DNA of 64,000 bases from Microvirga calopogonii. GTDB taxonomy: Bacteria; Pseudomonadota; Alphaproteobacteria; Rhizobiales; Beijerinckiaceae. This document shows positions 7,366-14,487 of the stretch, piece after piece. The notes beneath the pieces are model-generated. The model was not told the DNA's origin, did not search any database, and worked only from the letters and a program-made list of their open reading frames with translations. Numbering within the stretch: the first letter of the stretch is position 1; every line of letters begins with the position of its first letter. A program made the position numbers and the translations under genes. The stretch lies in NCBI RefSeq assembly GCF_003347665.1, contig NZ_QDGA01000001.1:480663-544662 (forward strand). Direction: 5' to 3'.

Positions 7366-7862
7366 CTGCGAATGGCTGCGCTGCCACTGTCCAACCTCCA
7401 TTCCGCGAGAGTTGGAAGCAAGCGATGGTAGAGCATTACAGGGATCTCGGCTTCACCCATGCCCTGACATTGAGTTGGAACCGAAACGCCGTCCTGTCTG
7501 TCGCTAAGAAGCACCTGAGGCTGATCCACCGCAAGGTGGACCGGAAACTGCTCGGGTGCCGTTACAACGAGAAACCACGGGATGAGCGCACGCTGGCCGT
7601 CTTTGTTTTCGAAGGGCTTAAAACAGGTCACATCCACGTTCATAGCCTGTGGCGCGTTACAGACCGGCAACACCTGATCCCGTTCGCTCGCCTGTTTCCG
7701 GGGGAGCGTGGTGGAATCTGGAACGGCATCGTTCGAAGCGGATCTTACAAGCTTGCTTTGGTCGATGATCCACACGTCTTCGCTGGCTACGCGCTCAAGG
7801 GCCAGCATCCATCGTCGGACGCCCAAGAGATGATCTGGTCGCTCGACTTCCTGCGCGACTAA
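7362..7862 (+). CDS. putative HUH-family (Rep-type) endonuclease
   Basis: A 166-residue protein carrying, in order, the three motifs of rolling-circle Rep proteins: a motif 1-like strand THALTLSWNR (residues 32-41), the metal-binding HUH motif HIHVHSLWRV (90-99) and a Tyr motif YALK (143-146) matching the YxxK of single-tyrosine Rep nucleases. In known families the HUH histidines hold the metal and the Tyr attaches to nicked DNA. It would nick an origin in the element for replication or transfer. No helicase domain is present, so host helicase would be needed. A large hairpin lies just downstream at 7875-7923. The assignment rests on motifs only. Confidence 0.6.
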   Translation: MTANGCAATVQPPFRESWKQAMVEHYRDLGFTHALTLSWNRNAVLSVAKKHLRLIHRKVDRKLLGCRYNEKPRDERTLAVFVFEGLKTGHIHVHSLWRVTDRQHLIPFARLFPGERGGIWNGIVRSGSYKLALVDDPHVFAGYALKGQHPSSDAQEMIWSLDFLRD

Positions 7863-7874
7863 CGACCGACCGTC

Positions 7875-7923
7875 CTCCCGCGCCGATGAGGCGCATCATC
7901 AGCCTTTTACCATCGCGCGGGAG
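7875..7923. repeat. large hairpin downstream of the HUH gene
   Basis: CTCCCGCGCCGATG (7875-7888) pairs with CATCGCGCGGGAG (7911-7923), 13 bp with one bulged C; the 22-nt loop contains a smaller GATGA/TCATC inverted repeat. No T-run follows. It could be a nicking origin for the neighbouring HUH protein or a terminator without a U tract. Confidence 0.45.
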
Positions 7924-7986
7924 TGGTTCGTCAGACATTACGAGAGATCGCGACCGGGACGCAACGGCGACCCGCAAAGCGAAGCT

Positions 7987-8424
7987 ATGCCTACAAACCT
8001 AGTTCAAACCTTCAACAGTGAGTTTCCAATGCGTATGAAAGAAATTGCCCCTTACCTCTGCCCCGAACGCATCACGCGGGACATTTCCAAAGAGTTGTTT
8101 CGAGACATTTGCCGAAGCCTTGAACGCTCCCCGCCGGTTGAAGACCGAGAGCATTTTCTCGGCATCATGTACGGCATTAAGGACGAAGACCTCGATCTGT
8201 TTGACGGGGACTTCAACCTCCTTGGGGCTGGTTTGGACTGGAACACTTTGTCAAACCCGCCAGAGAAGGAGGCGAAGGATTTGGAAAACAAACTCACCCG
8301 TGCCCGTATTGCGTCCGAATACGCCCGTGCCGCAAAACTGCGTACTGAGACCTCCAAACTTGGGGGCGAGGCCGACGAGGCGATGGCGAAGGCGAAATTG
8401 GCTGTTTCATATGTGTCGCGGTGA
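7987..8424 (+). CDS. hypothetical protein
   Basis: A 145-residue protein with no family that I recognise. It begins MPTNLVQTFNSEFPMRMKEI, has an acidic middle (GIKDEDLDLFDGDFNLLG) and a helical, Ala/Lys-rich C-terminus (residues 95-140) that may be a coiled coil. Another possible start is ATG 8029 (MRMKEI). It is followed closely by the DUF1508 gene, so both are probably in one transcript. Confidence 0.65.
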   Translation: MPTNLVQTFNSEFPMRMKEIAPYLCPERITRDISKELFRDICRSLERSPPVEDREHFLGIMYGIKDEDLDLFDGDFNLLGAGLDWNTLSNPPEKEAKDLENKLTRARIASEYARAAKLRTETSKLGGEADEAMAKAKLAVSYVSR

Positions 8425-8428
8425 GCCC

Positions 8429-8623
8429 ATGTACTTCGTCATGTATCTCGACGCACGCGGGCAATGGCGGTGGACGCTTTATGCTCCGAACCACAAGAAG
8501 CTGGCAAATTCAGGTGAAGGCTACGCAGTCAAGGATGATTGCCGTCACGCCATTCGCCTTGTGGCGAGTTCAAGCACCGCAAAGGTTTTTCAGCGCCGAG
8601 CCGATCAAACGCCGGGCAACTAG
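8429..8623 (+). CDS. DUF1508 (YegP-like) domain protein
   Basis: A 64-residue single-domain protein. The pattern FVMYLDARGQWRWTLYAPN, then NSGEGYAVKDDCRHAIRLV matches the DUF1508 fold, where a short sheet-helix unit has the F-x-x-x-x-D-x-x-G-x-x-R/W-W-x-L-x-A-x-N and GY-x-x-K-x-x-A signatures. Its role is not established. ATG 8429 starts 4 bp after the previous stop; an in-frame ATG at 8411 would overlap it. It is the last gene of the rightward run that begins at 6997. Confidence 0.7.
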   Translation: MYFVMYLDARGQWRWTLYAPNHKKLANSGEGYAVKDDCRHAIRLVASSSTAKVFQRRADQTPGN

Positions 8624-8651
8624 ATCTGGATCTCAAATCACGAGAGACCAA

Positions 8652-9086
8652 CTACTTTGCAGTGGGCTTCATCGCTCGATCTGCGGCCTCCTGAACATGC
8701 TGGGTAAGACTTGCTGCCGTCCAAGGCTTCCGCAGGAACACGGCGCAATCAGGCATATCACCCGCGACAGGAAGTGCCCGTCCCGAAGAAATGATGATCT
8801 GGATATATGGCCACCGCTCACAAACCTGCTGGGCCAGTTCGTAACCATTCGGCCCCGGTGGCATCTCGACATCCGTGAAGAGCACTTGAATGTCGGGCCG
8901 CGCCTCCAAAACGCGCAGGGCTTCCGCGACGTTCTTTGCCTCGATGACTTTGAAGCCACCATCTTGAAGGAGATCCGAAATCAGCATTCTGACCAGAACT
9001 TCATCTTCGCAAATCAGCACGAGCGGCTTTTCAGGCTGGGAGCCGGGCATGGGATCAGGCTCAGTCATGAAGTCACTCACCGCCAT
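8652..9086 (-). CDS. single-domain response regulator (CheY-like)
   Basis: A 144-residue protein that is only a receiver domain with a 20-residue N-terminal extension. The acidic pocket is E27/D28, the phosphoacceptor is D72 (LFTDVEMP), the switch residue is S101 and the conserved Lys is K120 (LRKPW), so the site looks functional. No output domain and no histidine kinase are present in the element, so it would take phosphate from a host kinase. The type is common in Methylobacteriaceae stress signalling. ATG 9068 is an alternative start. It is unusual cargo for a small element. Confidence 0.88.
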   Translation of the reverse strand: MAVSDFMTEPDPMPGSQPEKPLVLICEDEVLVRMLISDLLQDGGFKVIEAKNVAEALRVLEARPDIQVLFTDVEMPPGPNGYELAQQVCERWPYIQIIISSGRALPVAGDMPDCAVFLRKPWTAASLTQHVQEAADRAMKPTAK

Positions 9087-9252
9087 TGGATTTCGACCAA
9101 TTCAACATCGCACGATGGCTTGAGTTTCCTGATCGCTTGCATTGCGAGCGGTTCAGACTGCTGGATCACATTTCCGGCCCACCGACTGCTGGTCCATGCT
9201 CCATTTGAGCCAGCTTTCCGATACCGGAATCGGACGGTTGCATGGCACCACT

Positions 9253-9804
9253 TCATGCCTGCGCTCCTTGCAGGGCGCGGTGGACACTCATCCGGCTAAT
9301 GCCAAGTGCCTTTGCAATTGCGCTGGGGCCGTGTCCAGCGGCCCGCATCTCCCGAACCTGCTCGGTGGGCACGGAAGGCTTTCTGCCCTTGTATACGCCC
9401 CGTTTACGAGCCTCCTCAATTCCGATTTTCTGCCGATCCAGCAGGAATCGGCGCTCCATCTCGGCCACCATTCCAAGAACTGTGGCAAGGAGCGATCCTG
9501 CCGCGTCCTTCGTACTGAAAGCCGGTTCCAACACCGTGAGTGCCGCCCCCTTGGCCTCAAGCTCATGGACGAGATTGAGAACATCGCGAGTGCTGCGCCC
9601 GAGCCTGTCGAGACGGAGACAAACCAATTCGTCGCCAGGACGGATAAACTCCAAGATCGACGCCAATTCGTCTCGACCTTCGCGGGTTTTCCCGCTCACC
9701 TTCTCGGCACGGACGATTGAACAGCCTGCCTCCCGCAGCCGCGCCTCTTGGGACGCATAGTCCTGAGACGTGTGAGATACGCGACAATATCCGATCCGGG
9801 CCAT
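9253..9804 (-). CDS. serine recombinase of the resolvase/invertase family
   Basis: A 183-residue small serine recombinase. The catalytic Ser is S10 in GYCRVS; the domain also shows LRLDRLGRSTRDVL with the conserved active-site Arg residues, then the long E helix, and a C-terminal HTH (GHGPSAIAKALGISRMSVHR). Length and order match Tn3-type resolvases. No transposase is nearby, so a role in dimer resolution or DNA inversion of the element is inferred. The 200 bp upstream contain inverted and direct repeats resembling a res site, so it probably binds and represses its own promoter. Confidence 0.92.
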   Translation of the reverse strand: MARIGYCRVSHTSQDYASQEARLREAGCSIVRAEKVSGKTREGRDELASILEFIRPGDELVCLRLDRLGRSTRDVLNLVHELEAKGAALTVLEPAFSTKDAAGSLLATVLGMVAEMERRFLLDRQKIGIEEARKRGVYKGRKPSVPTEQVREMRAAGHGPSAIAKALGISRMSVHRALQGAQA

Positions 9805-9821
9805 TGTGGGCTGTTCCTGTC

Positions 9822-9951
9822 ACAATAGGATTGACCCTCATACCCTGCTGTAACAAAACCTTTCTGTCAACCCTATTGTTACGCTTCAGATAGGCTTTGG
9901 ATGTAACATCCGAAACGTAACCGGAAGCATACTCAACTGTTATGCTTCGGA
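9822..9951. repeat. res-like repeats upstream of the resolvase
   Basis: ACAATAGG (9822-9829) and CCTATTGT (9872-9879) are inverted copies. TGTTACGCTTCAGA (9877-9890) and TGTTATGCTTCGGA (9938-9951) are near-identical direct copies, and GAAGCATA (9924-9931) with TATGCTTC (9941-9948) is an inverted pair. Spaced short repeats beside a resolvase gene are typical of a recombination site with several subsites. Confidence 0.5.
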
Positions 9952-10013
9952 GGCTTTCCAGATTCGTTCTCGCGTTAGAATGTTGTCCTTAGTCCCTTCA
10001 TTAGGTTGCCCAT

Positions 10014-10061
10014 ATGCCATCAAATGACTGCGCTGATATGCCATCAAATGACTGCGCTGAA
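10014..10061 (+). repeat. 24-bp tandem duplication at the AbiV gene start
   Basis: Two adjacent 24-bp copies (10014-10037, 10038-10061) differ only in the last base and each begins with ATG. The predicted N-terminus therefore reads MPSNDCAD-MPSNDCAE. The duplication keeps the frame and doubles the start codon. Confidence 0.9.
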
Positions 10062-11582
10062 GTCCGGATGATTGAGATGTGCCTCGATCATGCTGATGAT
10101 CTCCTGCGGGCAGCGAGGCGGCTGCTGGATGGAGATGACTTACCGAATCTGGCGTATCACTTCGCGACCTTAGCCTTAGAGGAGATTGGAAAGGCTGGGC
10201 TTCTCGGCGCTCGAATGGCTGGACGTAATAAGTACGACAGTTCGTGGATAGATAAGCGTCTGGACGCCCATGAGGCGAAGCTCTTTTGGGCCATATGGGC
10301 GACCGGAATAAATCAGCAGTTTACATCTAAAGAGCACTTCGAAACTGCTCGTTCTTTGGCCAAGTCAATTCATGGGAATCGACTTGCAGGGCTGTACGTT
10401 CCTACTGACACAGAGGAACTGGTCCCGCCTAAGCAAGCTATCACTCACAAGCAGGCTCAGGATCTAATTGAATTGGCCACGGCACGCCTTGGCATGGAAC
10501 GTTGCCGTGATTGGAGTAAAGCCGCTCAGCCTGATGATGATGCCATATGGTTTGTTGATGCTGCCATAGACCCTGAGAAGTCTCGCCTCATTTTCAGTTC
10601 GCAATCGCTCGACCGCCTTTCTGATTTGAAAGGGCATATGAAAGAGTGGATCAAGTGGCTTAGATCGGAGTTCGACAGAGCCAATGACGAGGCTCAGGAG
10701 ATCCTTAGACGGGAACTAGCCCGGGCTGCGCCATCCAACGATGAGGCCGAGTTGCCGAAGTGGAGGGTGCGGGTCAGGCTTCATTCCCCATCTCACACAA
10801 TTCGCCCGAAGGCGCTGAACACATGGAACGCAGCTTCCAATATGATTAAGCTGATACCAGCCGGTAAGAACAAGGGCGAACTTCTCGTTGATATCACTCT
10901 TGGGAGACTCGTCTCGATGGGCAATGTGGCTGACGCGGCTTCAGGAATTGCCAAATCTGTAGCATTGTCTCTGGGCATCGGATCATTGGGTTACTTTTGG
11001 TGGTACGCTCCGAATGAACCTGATCGGTTTTATGAAAGCATCGTGGACCTCGAGCAAAATGAGGGTCTGAGAATAGAGGTCAAGCGTTCGCCATCATTAT
11101 CAGTTGCCTGGGGATCTACCCCTCTCTCAGAGCGTCATATTGCGAATGGAGCAGCATCCCTCGCGCTGATGATGGGAATGAGTGGCGAGGACAGAAATCG
11201 CGTCTTCGGGCCGTATGCTGGTGGCATAATCTTCATCAGCAAGACAGATATGCACCTTCCGTTCGTGGTTGACGCAGGCGCGTCGTTCGCTTCATGCCTA
11301 GTAGCGGGTCTGAGCTACTTCGAAAGATGGGAGGGTGAACGAGCAGATCTATCCGAGCAGTTAAACCGGACTTTCTCAGAAATTATTCACGACGAAAATC
11401 GCGCTGAACTATTTGACCTGCCGAGCCGGTTTCTGGATGCGCGCGTGAATGGCGATGCAGCGGGCTTAACAATGGAGCATGTCGCCATGCTCAAAGTGCT
11501 CTGCGATCTACTGATTATCAAGGCGGCTCGAAGAATGGCAGAGCAAAGTGAGGCGGCATCGGTGGAAACAACGACTGAGTGA
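10014..11582 (+). CDS. AbiV-type (HEPN) abortive infection protein with long C-terminal extension
   Basis: A 522-residue protein. Residues 20-170 resemble AbiV: paired helices with LAYHFATLALEEIGKAGLL (47-65; the LEEIGKA signature), RLDAHEAKLF (82-91) and RLAGLYVPTD, then an ITHKQAQDLIELA helix. AbiV from lactococci is an abortive-infection protein that blocks phage translation; the domain belongs to the HEPN group. Residues 200-522 are not recognised; they contain a helical part (230-260) and a mixed region with a hydrophobic patch (AKSVALSLGIGSLGYFWW). The first 16 codons are a 24-bp tandem duplication (10014-10061), so ATG 10038 is an alternative start. Codon use is AT-richer than the host. 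Phage defence is inferred from the family and location. Confidence 0.72.
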   Translation: MPSNDCADMPSNDCAEVRMIEMCLDHADDLLRAARRLLDGDDLPNLAYHFATLALEEIGKAGLLGARMAGRNKYDSSWIDKRLDAHEAKLFWAIWATGINQQFTSKEHFETARSLAKSIHGNRLAGLYVPTDTEELVPPKQAITHKQAQDLIELATARLGMERCRDWSKAAQPDDDAIWFVDAAIDPEKSRLIFSSQSLDRLSDLKGHMKEWIKWLRSEFDRANDEAQEILRRELARAAPSNDEAELPKWRVRVRLHSPSHTIRPKALNTWNAASNMIKLIPAGKNKGELLVDITLGRLVSMGNVADAASGIAKSVALSLGIGSLGYFWWYAPNEPDRFYESIVDLEQNEGLRIEVKRSPSLSVAWGSTPLSERHIANGAASLALMMGMSGEDRNRVFGPYAGGIIFISKTDMHLPFVVDAGASFASCLVAGLSYFERWEGERADLSEQLNRTFSEIIHDENRAELFDLPSRFLDARVNGDAAGLTMEHVAMLKVLCDLLIIKAARRMAEQSEAASVETTTE

Positions 11583-11655
11583 AATGTACGCTACGGCCAA
11601 CGGGCCAGATTGGTCAGCGACAATTGCTTTCCGATGGTTTCGCATCCAGTGCCGT

Positions 11656-12012
11656 CTACTGCTTACAAGCCCAGACTTGGCGAAGTGCGTCAATCGCGAG
11701 GAGTCGAACTTCCTCATGATGGCGCTCAGGATGATCGTTCAAGAATTTGAGAAGAACCCTCGCCACCTGAGCCGGTGTTGTCTCGCGCGGCACACAGACG
11801 CCGAAGGCTGATTGAAAATACATCATATCGCGCACAAACGTCCCACATGCCCCAAACGCCATGTAGTTTTCGCTCGTCCATTGTTTCGACGTGTCATCCA
11901 GACGTGCGACCAGAGGGCAACCCTCTAGTGCCGCCGTGGTATTCATTGCCTGGACGCTTGTTGCCACTGTGACTACCGCTACAACGGTCCCTAACATCAT
12001 ACCCAGCTTCAT
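11656..12012 (-). CDS. secreted Rap1a/Tai-family protein
   Basis: A 118-residue protein with a signal peptide (MKLGMMLGTVVAVVTVATSVQA). The mature part fits the Rap1a/Tai immunity fold: AFGACGTFVRDMMYFQSAFG, then VCVPRETTPAQVARVLLKFL and HPERHHEEVRLLAIDALRQV with a final WAC; the paired Cys probably form disulfides. Founding members neutralise type VI secretion amidase effectors in the periplasm; many relatives are orphans of unknown role. It follows another secreted protein by 27 bp on the same strand, so the two form an operon. No effector partner is seen in the element. Confidence 0.75.
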   Translation of the reverse strand: MKLGMMLGTVVAVVTVATSVQAMNTTAALEGCPLVARLDDTSKQWTSENYMAFGACGTFVRDMMYFQSAFGVCVPRETTPAQVARVLLKFLNDHPERHHEEVRLLAIDALRQVWACKQ

Positions 12013-12039
12013 TGCCGGTCTCCCGAAGCCGCTGACACG

Positions 12040-12450
12040 CTACATCTCCCTGCACGTTCCCGAATAAACTTCGGTCACGTCCTGATAGAGGAATGGCATA
12101 TCCTCCTTCCATGTTTGGATATGGAGCGTTTGAACGACAAAGCTTGCAAGCCCTTGATATAGTCTTACAGCGACAAACGAGTTATTTGGACTGGCCCGCT
12201 GTACGATCTGGAACTCATGAGCGGTCTTGCCCCAGATCAATCGAGAATGAACTGGATCAAAGACGATCTCGCCCATGTTCTGTCGAAGGCCCTTCGTCCA
12301 GTTCGTATCCTGAAGATAGCCGTCCGATACCTGAGCACTTTGCAGAATCGTGCAGCGATACAGGTTTGGTTGGGCCAGAACTGCGGTGGGCAATAGCGCA
12401 CCGAGGGCAATGCAAAGACAACGCTGTAGTGACACTATTACTGGACCCAA
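12040..12450 (-). CDS. secreted hypothetical protein
   Basis: A 136-residue protein with a probable signal peptide (LCIALGALLPTAVLA, cleavage near AQPN). The mature part has two Cys (YRCTIL near the start, GTCREM at the end) that may pair, and a beta-rich pattern. I do not recognise the family. It is the first gene of a two-gene operon with the Rap1a/Tai-like protein and lies at the tRNA-proximal end of the element. Small secreted proteins of this type often accompany Rap1a-like genes in rhizobial islands (impression, not a search result). Confidence 0.65.
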   Translation of the reverse strand: MGPVIVSLQRCLCIALGALLPTAVLAQPNLYRCTILQSAQVSDGYLQDTNWTKGLRQNMGEIVFDPVHSRLIWGKTAHEFQIVQRASPNNSFVAVRLYQGLASFVVQTLHIQTWKEDMPFLYQDVTEVYSGTCREM

Positions 12451-12680
12451 AATAACCGATGCCGATCAAGCTTAGCTGAGACGGTCAGGCACGAGAAGGG
12501 GCGAGCTTTGGCATTTGTATCGACGCCAGCGCCTGGACAAGCTGAGGTGATTTTTCGAACAACCCAAGAACGCGAGGCCGATTACTGCCAGCTTTTCTGC
12601 CAAGTCCGTGCAGCCATTGCCCGGATTTTAGGGGCATACAGCCGATTTCGTACCCTGCACGTTCTAGGTGCCAGCCAACG

Positions 12681-12710
12681 AAAAACCCCGCCAAGTTACT
12701 GACGGGGCTT
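12681..12710 (-). terminator. Rho-independent terminator after tRNA-Arg
   Basis: On the minus strand CCCCG and CGGGG pair around about 14 nt and are followed by TTTTT. It lies 10 bp beyond the tRNA 3' end. Because it is inside the element, the element supplies a terminator to the tRNA gene it rebuilt. Confidence 0.75.
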
Positions 12711-12719
12711 AAGAATTTG

Positions 12720-12775
12720 ATGGCGCACCCGACACGATTCGAACGTGTGACCTTTGCCTTCGGAGGGCAACGCTC
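12720..12775. repeat. attachment site copy within tRNA-Arg (attR)
   Basis: Exact 56-bp copy of 3846-3901. It covers the tRNA from its CCA end through the T-arm, variable region and anticodon arm. Identity ends at 12776, inside the D-arm. Confidence 0.92.
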
Positions 12776-12797
12776 TATCCAGCTGAGCTACGGGTGC
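12721..12797 (-). tRNA. tRNA-Arg (CCG)
   Basis: A 77-nt cloverleaf on the minus strand. The acceptor stem is GCACCCG/CGGGTGC with discriminator G and encoded CCA (12723-12721). The D-arm contains AGCTCAGCTGGATAGAGC, the anticodon stem-loop is TTGCC-CTCCGAA-GGCAA with anticodon CCG, and the T-loop is GTTCGAATC. CCG reads arginine codon CGG. The gene is complete because the element restored its 3' half. It is the integration target of the element to its left. Confidence 0.97.
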
Positions 12798-12955
12798 TTG
12801 AGGCGCTGGGCCTGTTTCTTCCCTACCCGATTACGGACGTCAGGGCAACCTCTGCCGATGAGGGAGATCGGGGCCATCCTCAGTCGGGACGGTCGCGGCT
12901 CATTCGCCCCAATCCCCAAGCGTCGTGCGGATCCGAACGATGCTCCAGCCAGGAG

Positions 12956-12999
12956 AAAAAACATCGGACCCAAAAGCGAGTCCGCTTTTGGGTCCGATG
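12956..12999 (-). terminator. terminator of terC formed by a dispersed palindrome
   Basis: CATCGGACCCAAAAGCG (12962-12978) and its exact complement (12983-12999) make a 17-bp stem with a 4-nt loop; on the minus strand the stem is followed by TTTTTT (12961-12956). It follows the terC stop on that strand. The stem belongs to the GCATCGGACCC repeat family seen elsewhere in the window. Confidence 0.8.
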
Positions 13000-13058
13000 C
13001 TGTGACCCCGAGGTCGGGGTAGGCGCTTAACGTTCAGAAGGAACGGGCCTTATGGCTT

Positions 13059-13739
13059 CTAAGCTCCATCCGTCGCTGCCCGCTGCCGCGAGATGTAGCC
13101 GATGGCGAGCACCAGGGCGGCTCCGACGATGGCGATGGGGATTTCCGCCTTATGGCTGAGTTCCTGGCCGAGCTTCCCGACCAGCCATGGATCGGAGATC
13201 AGCATCTCCCCGGCAACCCAGCCCAGGAGGGCCGCTCCCGCCCAGACGAGCAGGGGAAACCGGTCCAGGAGCTTCATGATGAGAGCGGCGCCCGCCACGA
13301 TGAGCGGAATGGAAATGGCAAGGCCGACGGCCAGCAGAACGGTGGAATCCTGGGCCACCGCCGCAATGGCCAGGACATTGTCGAGGCTCATGACGGCATC
13401 GGCGACCACGACCGTCCAGACCGCATGCCAGAGACGGTCGGTTTCCTTCACGCCGCCCTCGTCGTCATCGCCGTGCAGAAGCTTCACGGCAATCCAGAGC
13501 AGGAGAAGGCCACCGACGATTTTCAGGAAGGGCGTCGTCAGGAGCGCCGCAACGACGATCGTGAAGATGATGCGCAGACCGACTGCCACACCGGCGCCGA
13601 GAATCATGCCGATCCGGCGCTTGTCTTCCGGCAGGCCGCGGCAGGCCAGCGCAATGACGACGGCATTATCACCGGACAGGATGATGTTGATCCAGATGAT
13701 GCCGAGGAGTTTGAGGATTTGTGGGAAAAGGGCTTCCAT
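13059..13739 (-). CDS. TerC family integral membrane protein
   Basis: A 226-residue protein with about seven membrane helices. Family signatures are LSGDNAVVIALACRGLP near residue 22, with the conserved Asp-Asn pair, and the internal repeat ADAVMSLDNVLAIAAVA near residue 110, each half carrying a D-N motif. Such YjbE/TerC proteins act in metal (Mn, and in some members tellurite) resistance at the inner membrane. ATG 13739 (MEALFPQILK) is chosen over the upstream ATG because the extra 28 residues are not membrane-protein-like. The hairpin at 12956-12999 terminates it. It is a single-gene unit. Confidence 0.92.
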   Translation of the reverse strand: MEALFPQILKLLGIIWINIILSGDNAVVIALACRGLPEDKRRIGMILGAGVAVGLRIIFTIVVAALLTTPFLKIVGGLLLLWIAVKLLHGDDDEGGVKETDRLWHAVWTVVVADAVMSLDNVLAIAAVAQDSTVLLAVGLAISIPLIVAGAALIMKLLDRFPLLVWAGAALLGWVAGEMLISDPWLVGKLGQELSHKAEIPIAIVGAALVLAIGYISRQRAATDGA

Positions 13740-13930
13740 AATGGGGAACTTGATTGGCGTTCGAGACGAACAGCGACCGGAGCTTGCTTGAAAATCCGGC
13801 AATGGCCGGACAACGCCAGGCACAGCGGCTCAAAATCGTTCGCGAGAAACAGGAGCGGCGCCGTTTTCGGCGCGCGACATGACCGGCCCGCAGCAGTCGA
13901 AACTTCATTTCGGACCGGGTTGATCTGAGC

Positions 13931-14287
13931 TCAGAGGTGCGGGGGTCCCGTCGCGCGCAGGGATCCCGGAAGAGCAGCGTTGCCGGATTGCGGAGACGTG
14001 AGGCGGATGCCCTGTCCCGTCATGCTTCCCGCATGGGAGGCGGTGCCCCAGGGGACGAGAGCGTCAGAGCCGCCCGCGCCATCCTTCCACGTACCCGGAT
14101 CGACCTCCCCATCCCCCTCGCCGCCATCGGACAGGCCGGAGAAAGAAAGGGTTTTTTCGAGCTGGAGGAGGAAGGGGGCCTCGGATTTCGCATGGTCGAT
14201 AGCCGGGAGGCACGCAAGCAGGATCAGCCCGAGCAGTGCCTGCACGAAGGGAAGTAGAATGCGGGGTCGGGCCAATGCTCTGTCCAT
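13931..14287 (-). CDS. small hypothetical protein with N-terminal hydrophobic segment
   Basis: A 118-residue frame beginning MDRALARPRILLPFVQ, followed by LLGLILLACLPAID, which looks like a signal or anchor. The rest is Gly/Ser/Pro-rich with no recognised motif. An antisense frame of similar length exists, so the choice rests on the plausible N-terminal signal. Function unknown and existence uncertain. Confidence 0.4.
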   Translation of the reverse strand: MDRALARPRILLPFVQALLGLILLACLPAIDHAKSEAPFLLQLEKTLSFSGLSDGGEGDGEVDPGTWKDGAGGSDALVPWGTASHAGSMTGQGIRLTSPQSGNAALPGSLRATGPPHL

Positions 14288-14487
14288 TCGAGCGAAAGGG
14301 GCTCCAAGGCGGCGTACCTTCCCCTCCCTAACCCGGCCGATGGCCTCAGGGCAACCTGAGCGGGAGCATCGGACGCCGCTTTGACGTAAGACCCGACGCT
14401 CTAAATAGACATTGTGCAGGCGGCGGATCGTGCTTCACCATTCCTTTCGGGCAAATCGCTCAAGGTCGCTTTCCATAGGAGAGCTCA

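Larger units (their letters stand above)
3846..12775. mobile_element. 8.9-kb integrative element in tRNA-Arg(CCG), with AbiV defence gene
   Basis: The element is bounded by an exact 56-bp direct repeat (3846-3901 and 12720-12775). The right copy is the 3' part of an intact tRNA-Arg(CCG); the left copy is the displaced tRNA 3' end. A tyrosine integrase lies 71 bp inside the left repeat. Gene order: int, xis-like HTH, XRE regulator (minus), a divergent small gene, unknown genes, a HUH Rep-type protein, unknowns, DUF1508, CheY-like receiver (minus), serine resolvase (minus), AbiV protein, two secreted proteins (minus). No capsid, portal, terminase, relaxosome or mating-pair genes are seen. Base composition is visibly more AT-rich than the flanks. 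It best fits a satellite-like or mobilizable element; whether it still excises is unknown. Confidence 0.88.

Noticed and set aside
12485..12702. Short frames on both strands between the secreted protein and the tRNA
   Set aside because: They overlap the tRNA terminator and show no ribosome-binding site or conserved motif.
13152..13928. A 258-codon + strand frame opposite terC
   Set aside because: Composition is Gln/Glu/Arg rich as expected for a shadow, while the minus strand gives a clear TerC membrane protein.
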